Positions 7,960-13,375 of a DNA stretch of 22,004 nucleotides are shown piece after piece. Origin of the DNA: Bacteroidota bacterium (lineage in GTDB: Bacteria; Bacteroidota; Bacteroidia; Chitinophagales; Saprospiraceae); NCBI GenBank assembly GCA_024277695.1, contig JAJRUR010000263.1:1-22004 (forward strand), read 5' to 3'. A model generated the notes under the pieces. That model worked only from the letters and a program-made list of their open reading frames with translations, made no database searches and was not told the origin of the DNA. How positions within the stretch are numbered: the first letter of the stretch is position 1; every line of letters begins with the position of its first letter. The position numbers and the translations under genes were made by a program.

Positions 7960-9588
7960 TCAAATCAAGGCATAGAGCAACTGTACTACCAATAACTTGA
8001 TGATCAACATGATCGGGAGCATAACCGTATATCCGATCGTAGGGATCATATTGTCCGTCCGGCGTTGTGCAAAATCCAATACCGCCGGCTGGCCTGCTGT
8101 CATTCCCATCAGGAGCGAAAAAGGTATCTTGAGCAGTTTGTAGCCTACGAGCAAGATGAGTAGTGTACTGAAAAAAGTCAAGATAACTCCCGCTCCGAAG
8201 ATACTCAAGCCTTCAGTAGTCGTGACCGTCTCAAAAAAAGCATGGCCGGAGTTTATCCCGATTCCTGCCAATAAGAAGGTCAGTCCGATCTGCTGCAAGG
8301 TGAGATTGGCAGAGTATGGGAGGCTCCAAACGATATTGCCGGTTCGTCGTAGATTACCCAATACAAGTGCTACTAATAGCGGACCTCCGGCATATCCCAA
8401 ACTAAAGCTTAGCCCTTCGGATAGTTTGATTTCGATCATTCCCAGCATGAGCCCCAGTGCCAGTCCCAGTCCGAAGGACAACAAATTGATATGACTGAGC
8501 TTGTCATACGAGTCTCCAAAAAGTTTTTTTATCTTGGGTATATCCTTGCGCTTGCCGAGTATGCGTACACGATCCCCTAACTCCAAGGCAGTGTCTTCCA
8601 TGGCAAGAATCTCATTATCACCACGAGTAATCCGTGTGATTATTGCAGAAAATTTTTGATTGATATTAAGTGTGGATAGTTGCTGTCCTGCAATTTCCGG
8701 ATTGGATACAAATACACGTCGTTGTGTGTACTCCGGATGTACTTCCTCCACTTCGGCCTCAATACACTTACCAAATAGATCAGCTATACGCTCCAAATCT
8801 TCATCATCAGCCACTATGACTACACGGTCACCCTTTTGCAGTATGGTATCATAATTGGTCATGATCCATGCATCACCTCGAAACAATCTCCCAAAAATCA
8901 TTTTGTAGGGATAGCTCTGCTTGATCTCACGAATATCTTTTCCGATCACTTCGGGTGCAGTTATCTCTATAAGTCGATTCTCTATATTCTGCCGTATAGC
9001 AAACTGAGATTTTAGCTTTTTTTCTTCTGCTCCCAAATTTACTTTTAACAATCTGAGTGCTACCAGATAGGCTAACATTGCAGCAATGACCCCCATAGGA
9101 TAGGTAAGCGAATAGCCGATTACTGCTTGTTTTTGGAGTAACTCCACTTCAGCCCCACCCGTCTTAATCGCAATAGCGTCCAGCAAAGCAGCGAGTGCAG
9201 GAGTATTGGTAAAACTACCGGCATATATACTCGCTGTACTGATCTTGGACAAATCAAGTACTATATAAATCCCTATCGTTACTACTACGGATATCAGAAC
9301 AAATATTACCGAAAATCTAAAATTGGACTTACTGTGTTTTTTGAATGTGTGAAAAAAAGCCGGACCGCTCGCAAGACCTATCGAATAAACAAACATCGCC
9401 AAACCCAACAAAATAATAATCTCAGGTATTTTGAAACGTATGTCCATACCTCCGAATATGAGACCGGTGAAGAGTACAGCTGCAAGTCCCAAAGTCGTAT
9501 TGCGAATGCTGATATTGCCCACAGCATAGCCTATGGCAATCACCAAAAAGAGTAATAGTAATGTATTCTGATGTAGTAGCTCTGTCAT
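7960..9588 (-). CDS. AspT/YidE-type transporter with two RCK_C domains
   Basis: Starting at ATG 9588 the product has 542 residues. Helical membrane segments occupy about 7-185 and 365-542, and two TrkA-C/RCK_C domains (about 205-275 and 290-360) lie between them in the cytoplasm. This is the architecture of the aspartate:alanine exchanger (AAE) family, including AspT, YidE and YbjL. Each half carries matching motifs: GLASGPAFF and GIGINSGHAFF, then AGSFTNTPALAALLDA and MTAGQPAVLDFAQ. Transport of a small organic acid or amino acid is likely; the substrate cannot be read from the sequence. The frame remains open up to a TTG at 9624, but that codon is in the T-run of the leader terminator, so ATG 9588 is preferred. 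The leader appears to attenuate this gene. Confidence 0.88.
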   Translation of the reverse strand: MTELLHQNTLLLLFLVIAIGYAVGNISIRNTTLGLAAVLFTGLIFGGMDIRFKIPEIIILLGLAMFVYSIGLASGPAFFHTFKKHSKSNFRFSVIFVLISVVVTIGIYIVLDLSKISTASIYAGSFTNTPALAALLDAIAIKTGGAEVELLQKQAVIGYSLTYPMGVIAAMLAYLVALRLLKVNLGAEEKKLKSQFAIRQNIENRLIEITAPEVIGKDIREIKQSYPYKMIFGRLFRGDAWIMTNYDTILQKGDRVVIVADDEDLERIADLFGKCIEAEVEEVHPEYTQRRVFVSNPEIAGQQLSTLNINQKFSAIITRITRGDNEILAMEDTALELGDRVRILGKRKDIPKIKKLFGDSYDKLSHINLLSFGLGLALGLMLGMIEIKLSEGLSFSLGYAGGPLLVALVLGNLRRTGNIVWSLPYSANLTLQQIGLTFLLAGIGINSGHAFFETVTTTEGLSIFGAGVILTFFSTLLILLVGYKLLKIPFSLLMGMTAGQPAVLDFAQRRTDNMIPTIGYTVMLPIMLIIKLLVVQLLYALI

Positions 9589-9622
9589 ATATCGAATATT
9601 TAAAAAATGCTTTGTTGACAAC

Positions 9623-9651
9623 AAAAAAAAAGCCCTCTATTCAGAAGGCTT
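9623..9651 (-). terminator. Intrinsic terminator in the transporter leader
   Basis: Read on the minus strand, AAGCCUUC (9651-9644) pairs with GAGGGCUU (9637-9630). The stem is 8 bp including one U-G pair, the loop is UGAAUA, and it is followed by nine Us (9631-9623). It lies 35 nt before the transporter ATG on the same strand. No minus-strand gene lies directly upstream: the neighbour at 9913 runs the other way. Its natural role is therefore to stop leader transcription before the transporter. Confidence 0.85.
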
Positions 9652-9677
9652 CTATATCAACTTATATTCTCTTCTGA
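9641..9677 (-). promoter_or_regulatory. Candidate antiterminator pairing
   Basis: On the minus strand UCAGAAG (9677-9671) is exactly complementary to CUUCUGA (9647-9641). The second segment includes half of the terminator's 5' arm, so the two pairings exclude each other. The first segment starts only 4 nt after the stop codon of the short leader ORF, where a ribosome resting at the stop would cover it. This is the arrangement expected for ribosome-controlled attenuation. Confidence 0.55.
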
Positions 9678-9681
9678 TCTC

Positions 9682-9717
9682 TTAGTGTTCAGTATGTATG
9701 TTTTTTTTTCTCATCAT
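9682..9717 (-). CDS. Putative leader peptide (11 aa)
   Basis: The ORF reads MMRKKNIHTEH and stop. It is placed right behind an exact -7 box and just before an antiterminator/terminator pair, which is why I annotate so short a frame. It contains two His codons plus single Asn, Ile, Thr and Glu codons but no run of one amino acid, so the sensed signal is not obvious. The two consecutive ATGs leave the exact start open. It could respond to general translation rate or to a charged-tRNA level. Confidence 0.5.
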   Translation of the reverse strand: MMRKKNIHTEH

Positions 9718-9721
9718 AATG

Positions 9722-9729
9722 CAAATTTA
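9722..9729 (-). promoter_or_regulatory. -7 promoter box of the transporter leader
   Basis: TAAATTTG on the minus strand matches TAnnTTTG exactly. Only 4 nt separate it from the first ATG of the leader ORF, so the leader transcript may begin at that ATG. The -33 region holds TTTA at about 19 nt rather than a clear TTG. Confidence 0.55.
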
Positions 9730-9843
9730 GATGCTCTAACCACATAAAACGCTATGATGTTTCATATTTCTATTAATTTTATCAAAATTTAAGACCATAG
9801 CTGTTAAATTATTAGTCATCTAATTCCAAATATTATTTTGAAA

Positions 9844-9876
9844 TTGGACATTTATTATTAATAAACTATAGTTTAA
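9844..9876 (+). promoter_or_regulatory. Weak promoter candidate for the aldehyde dehydrogenase
   Basis: TTG (9844-9846) is followed after 22 nt by TAGTTTAA (9869-9876), a partial match to the TAnnTTTG -7 box. It would give a leader of about 30 nt before the ATG at 9913. The surrounding 9730-9912 is very AT-rich, so chance matches are easy. Confidence 0.25.
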
Positions 9877-9912
9877 TACTGCCAATATTAATTTATCAGA
9901 ATTATATTTTTT

Positions 9913-11355
9913 ATGTTAAAGCTTAATAATTATATCGATGGCACCCTAAAAACACCCCATAGCGGTACGTATCTCGATAACATCCATCCGGCTACCGGAA
10001 AAGTATATAGTTTGATTGCAGACTCTACAGAGGAGGATATACATCAGGCGGTTCGAGCCGCACAAACTGCCTTTCCGAGTTGGTCAGGGCTCTCACTCAA
10101 AGAGCGTCATAACTATTTGTTGAGGATTTCGCAATTGATAGCATCCAAATCCAAAGCATTGGCTAAAGCCGAATCCAAGGACAACGGGAAACCTCTATGG
10201 CTGGCAGAACAGGTAGATATCCCACGGGCTGTGGACAATTTTGAATTTTTTGCTACATCTATCCTGCATTTTAGTTCAGAATCGCATCAGATGCCCGGTC
10301 GTGCCATCAACTATACTTTGCGTAAGCCGTTGGGGGTCGTTGGGTGTATATCACCTTGGAATCTCCCACTCTATTTGTTTAGTTGGAAGATAGCTCCTGC
10401 ACTTGCTGCCGGCAATACCGTAGTAGCCAAACCATCTGAAATAACACCGATGACCGCATATCTGCTAGCAGAGATTTGTATCGAAGCAGAATTGCCACCC
10501 GGAGTGCTCAATATCGTATTTGGGTCCGGACTCAAAGCAGGAGATCCACTGGTCCGCCATCCGGACGTTAAGGCAATTAGTTTTACGGGTGGGACAGCGA
10601 CAGGGCGACATATAGCACAGGTAGCAGCTCCTATGTTCAAAAAACTATCTCTTGAACTCGGAGGTAAAAACCCCAATATCATTTTTGAAGACTGTGATTA
10701 TGATCGCATGCTAAAAGTCACATTGCGTTCTTCGTTTGCCAATCAAGGTCAAATCTGTCTATGTGGATCAAGGATTTTTATAGAGCGTCCGATCTATGAG
10801 CGTTTTAAGAGGGATTTTGTAGAGCAGACAGCGAGTATGATGGTTGGAGATCCAAATGACCCCAATGTACATCTAGGTGCCATAGTCTCCGAGCAACATC
10901 TTGAGAAGATTTTAAGCTATATCGAACTGGCCCGAGAAGAAGGTGGCCGTATCCTGACCGGAGGAAAACGTGTATATCCGGCAGGGGAGCTAAAAGGAGG
11001 ATATTATCTTCGTCCTACGATTATTGAAGGTCTGGACTACCATTGTCGTACCAATCAAGAAGAGATTTTTGGCCCGGTAGTGACCATCACTCCCTTTGAT
11101 ACAGAGGCAGAAGTATTGGCTATGGCCAATAGTACACCGTATGGACTTTCTGCTACAATATGGACGAATGACTTGGCGCGAGCTCATCGCCTAGCTGAAG
11201 ACATAGAGTCCGGAATCGTCTGGATCAATAGCTGGCTCTTGAGAGATCTACGTACTCCTTTTGGCGGGACCAAACAGTCTGGTGTAGGAAGAGAAGGCGG
11301 AATGGAGGTATTGCGATTTTTTACGGAACCAAAAAACGTATGCGTGGCATATTGA
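9913..11355 (+). CDS. ALDH8-like semialdehyde dehydrogenase (NAD+-dependent)
   Basis: This is a full-length, 480-residue aldehyde dehydrogenase. Key residues are in place: Asn150 in SPWNLPLYL, Glu248 in LELGGKNPN, catalytic Cys282 in NQGQICLCGSR, and EEIFGP (383-388). The C-terminal string RDLRTPFGG (444-452) followed by SGVGREGG is characteristic of the 2-amino- and 2-hydroxymuconate semialdehyde dehydrogenase group (ALDH8A1, AmnC/XylG-like). A role in a kynurenine or meta-cleavage-type pathway is therefore possible, but no other gene of those pathways is nearby. It oxidises an aldehyde to an acid in the cytoplasm with NAD+. It stands alone on the plus strand, divergent from the attenuated transporter and convergent with a small membrane-protein gene. 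Confidence 0.93.
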   Translation: MLKLNNYIDGTLKTPHSGTYLDNIHPATGKVYSLIADSTEEDIHQAVRAAQTAFPSWSGLSLKERHNYLLRISQLIASKSKALAKAESKDNGKPLWLAEQVDIPRAVDNFEFFATSILHFSSESHQMPGRAINYTLRKPLGVVGCISPWNLPLYLFSWKIAPALAAGNTVVAKPSEITPMTAYLLAEICIEAELPPGVLNIVFGSGLKAGDPLVRHPDVKAISFTGGTATGRHIAQVAAPMFKKLSLELGGKNPNIIFEDCDYDRMLKVTLRSSFANQGQICLCGSRIFIERPIYERFKRDFVEQTASMMVGDPNDPNVHLGAIVSEQHLEKILSYIELAREEGGRILTGGKRVYPAGELKGGYYLRPTIIEGLDYHCRTNQEEIFGPVVTITPFDTEAEVLAMANSTPYGLSATIWTNDLARAHRLAEDIESGIVWINSWLLRDLRTPFGGTKQSGVGREGGMEVLRFFTEPKNVCVAY

Positions 11356-11378
11356 TTGGTCTTTTTACGCGAGCATAG

Positions 11379-11412
11379 CCCGTAGGCGTGACACCTTGGT
11401 ATCTCCGTAGGA
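11379..11412 (+). repeat. Interspersed repeat copy 1 (plus a partial copy)
   Basis: CCGTAGGCGTGACACCTTGG starts at 11380, followed by TAT and then by a partial second copy, CTCCGTAGGATCG, from 11403. It matches the copies at 11539 and 12380. It lies directly downstream of the aldehyde dehydrogenase stop. Confidence 0.7.
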
Positions 11413-11505
11413 TCGTGATCTATAAAAAAAAACCTCTGATTGTAGCACGATGGATGTGTCACACCTATGGCGCTTGTTATTCGATACATATTGTATATTA
11501 CAAAG

Positions 11506-11528
11506 ATGATGCTCCTAAGGAGCATCAT
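11506..11528. repeat. Perfect 11-bp palindrome
   Basis: ATGATGCTCCT (11506-11516), one base, then AGGAGCATCAT (11518-11528) form a near-complete hairpin midway between two convergent genes. It could act as a weak bidirectional terminator, but neither side has a proper T-run. The GCTCC/GGAGC core resembles the neighbouring interspersed repeat. Confidence 0.55.
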
Positions 11529-11538
11529 AAAACAATAA

Positions 11539-11563
11539 CTCCGTAGGAGCGACACCTTGGTAT
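11539..11563 (+). repeat. Interspersed repeat copy 2
   Basis: CTCCGTAGGAGCGACACCTT begins here and continues GGTAT. The first eleven bases are a hairpin-forming palindrome, CTCC-GTA-GGAG. It is the best-preserved copy of the family and lies 18 bp before the end of the minus-strand membrane-protein gene. Confidence 0.75.
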
Positions 11564-11580
11564 ACAATGTACTATTGGTT

Positions 11581-12132
11581 TTAGGCTGTGCTTTTATTTC
11601 GCGTAAGCCACCAACCAAGCCATAAGCCGACGAGTCCCCATTGGACAATGGTATCAATAAGATCCGGAATCGAAGCCATCTCAAACCAGATGTTATCCAT
11701 ATAAGCGCTTAGTAAATATCCGATGAGGCCTACTGCCAGCGATACTAGAAGAGCTGTTTTGAAGTCTAGATTTGTAATTTTGAGTAGAAGCCAACAAAGT
11801 AGGAGTGCAGCGATAAGATTGGCTAGCCATCCTCTGAACATATTCATACCCATATTTGATGAAAAGCTGGAATGATAACTTATCGTCGCCCAAGGTTTGC
11901 CGTTGACAGATTTCATCAATGCTTCTTTTTCTTGTGCTGTAGCATCCGGAGTGTGCGTGGGTAAGAAATAGGAGCCGGGTTGGAGTTGTTCGCCTAAGAC
12001 TTTTAATATAGCCTCTTGGTTAGGGGTATAACTGTACTGTGACTGATGGATGTTGAGCTGGCTCCATGACAAAAACTGCCAAATAAAAAGGATTAGACTA
12101 GATACTAGGGCACCGATTATTAGTTTTTTCAT
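11581..12132 (-). CDS. Small integral membrane protein of unknown function
   Basis: Starting at ATG 12132 the product has 183 residues; an upstream extension to 12180 would place non-membrane residues before the signal-like segment and is rejected. Hydrophobic helices lie at about 4-22, 103-120, 126-145 and 160-176. The first is followed by a periplasmic-looking domain of about 80 residues with SYTPNQEAILKVLGEQLQPG. I do not recognise the family by name. The conserved-looking FIWQFLSWSQL after the first helix and the terminal WGLVGLWLGWWL would help to find relatives. It is isolated on the minus strand between two repeat-bearing gaps. Confidence 0.75.
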   Translation of the reverse strand: MKKLIIGALVSSLILFIWQFLSWSQLNIHQSQYSYTPNQEAILKVLGEQLQPGSYFLPTHTPDATAQEKEALMKSVNGKPWATISYHSSFSSNMGMNMFRGWLANLIAALLLCWLLLKITNLDFKTALLVSLAVGLIGYLLSAYMDNIWFEMASIPDLIDTIVQWGLVGLWLGWWLTRNKSTA

Positions 12133-12435
12133 TTTGAATAGATTTTTGATTAATAATATTTGAGTCCTTAAATCTAACAAAATAATTGATAAGCAAATAA
12201 CAATCCTACGTATAAAAATATTTATTGACCTATTTTCGTAGTGTTGGACTTAAGATATCTTATTCTATAAGAGAAAGTAACTATGGACTGTAGAACTATC
12301 AATCCCTTAAAACACCGAAGCCAATCAAAGGCTCCTCTCAAAAAAACTTGAAAGAATTACAACTCATCAAGTCGGAGAGCTCCGTAGGCGCGATACCTAG
12401 GTAGCTCCATCGGCGCGACACCTTAGTAGCTCCAA
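12133..12435. other. Intergenic gap before the membrane-protein gene
   Basis: About 300 bp without a gene. It holds the upstream region of the membrane-protein gene, a 12-bp perfect palindrome TAAGATATCTTA (12251-12262), and a weak AGCC/GGCT hairpin near 12319-12333 that might end the lpxD transcript. A tandem repeat pair abuts lpxD. I see no exact TAnnTTTG box. Confidence 0.5.
12380..12434 (+). repeat. Tandem pair of the 25-bp interspersed repeat
   Basis: Two 25-bp units lie head to tail, 12380-12404 and 12405-12429, followed by CTCCA of a third. The first begins CTCCGTAGGCGCGATACCTA and the second CTCCATCGGCGCGACACCTT; both end GTAG. They differ from each other at a few positions and match copies 1 and 2. 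The lpxD stop codon lies immediately after. Confidence 0.75.
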
Positions 12436-13353
12436 TTATTGTTTCTTGCTCATCATTTTGATCAGGGCGATTTCGCGATATTTTTCAGCGACTTCAAGGG
12501 CAGGGATGCCAAAATACGTTTTGCCTTTTTCGAGATTTTTGTTGACTCCGGACTTGGCATTGATAGTGACATCGTCTTCGATGATAAGATTTTGGGCGAT
12601 ACCTACTTGGCCATAGATCCGTACACGATCTCCGATAATAGTTTTGCCTCCTACACCTACTTGTCCGGCGAGCAAACAGTGCTCTCCTAATACTACGCCG
12701 TGACCTATATGGATTTGGCTATCCAGTTTAGTCCCTTTACCTATGACGGTATCACCCGATACACCAGCATCGATCGTACATCCTGCGCCGATATAGACAT
12801 CATCATGGAGTAGTACACGTCCTGCAGTAGTCCATTTGGCAAGATGGTCAGGATATTGTTTAAAGTAGAAGGCATCCGAGCCTATGATTGTATGGGGTTT
12901 GATATGTACACGCTTACCGATGATAGTATGATCTCCGATATAGCAATTGGCTTGGATATAGCTCCCTTCTCCGATAGTGACATTATGTCCTATGACGACA
13001 CCGTGCTCTAAGATGACACTAGGGTGTATGGAGCAATTTTCTCCTATTTGTTGTGTATGTGCTTTGAAGGATCTATACCTTTTTATAAGTTTTTCGTAAG
13101 CCTGAAAGGGATCATCACAAATGAGTATTACCTTTCCGTTCAGGTTTTGGATCTCTTGATTGACGATGATAGCTGCTGCATCCGATGAGAGGGTACGGGG
13201 AAAATATTTTTCTAAGTCACAAAAAGTCAAATCACCTGGAGTGACCTTATGGATTTCGTTGATTCCGGTGATCTCTATGTCTTTATCGCCTACGAGTCTG
13301 GCTCCTATAAGTTGAGCGATGTGGGATACTTTTAATGGTATTTCTAATTTCAC
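12436..13353 (-). CDS. lpxD: UDP-3-O-acylglucosamine N-acyltransferase (LpxD)
   Basis: This is the third step of lipid A synthesis: it transfers a hydroxyacyl chain from ACP to the 2-amino group of the UDP-3-O-acylglucosamine. The 305-residue protein has the LpxD N-terminal domain (about 8-95, with VTPGDLTFCD) and a long left-handed beta-helix of hexapeptide repeats (about 105-272). IGSDAFYF (157-164) matches the IGADGFGY block of E. coli, and HIGHGV places the catalytic histidine at 218. At 305 residues it is shorter than the E. coli enzyme (341). Bacteroidota often carry a second, longer homologue, so this may be one of a pair. The start is GTG at 13353, 22 bp after polA, so the two genes are probably co-transcribed. 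Confidence 0.92.
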   Translation of the reverse strand: MKLEIPLKVSHIAQLIGARLVGDKDIEITGINEIHKVTPGDLTFCDLEKYFPRTLSSDAAAIIVNQEIQNLNGKVILICDDPFQAYEKLIKRYRSFKAHTQQIGENCSIHPSVILEHGVVIGHNVTIGEGSYIQANCYIGDHTIIGKRVHIKPHTIIGSDAFYFKQYPDHLAKWTTAGRVLLHDDVYIGAGCTIDAGVSGDTVIGKGTKLDSQIHIGHGVVLGEHCLLAGQVGVGGKTIIGDRVRIYGQVGIAQNLIIEDDVTINAKSGVNKNLEKGKTYFGIPALEVAEKYREIALIKMMSKKQ

Positions 13354-13375
13354 GCGGCTAATTTAACAATAATTA

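Noticed and set aside
9589..9624. 12-residue N-terminal extension of the transporter
   Set aside because: Its TTG start lies in the T-run of the leader terminator; ATG 9588 starts just before the first membrane helix.
11506..11528. Strong bidirectional terminator
   Set aside because: The palindrome is perfect but there is no T-run on either strand, so I list it as a repeat only.
11184..11684. 166-codon minus-strand frame bridging the ALDH end and the next gap
   Set aside because: It overlaps both the aldehyde dehydrogenase C-terminus and the membrane-protein gene and is low in recognisable structure.
12380..12434. CRISPR array
   Set aside because: The two 25-bp units are directly adjacent without spacers and diverged from each other; no cas gene is present.
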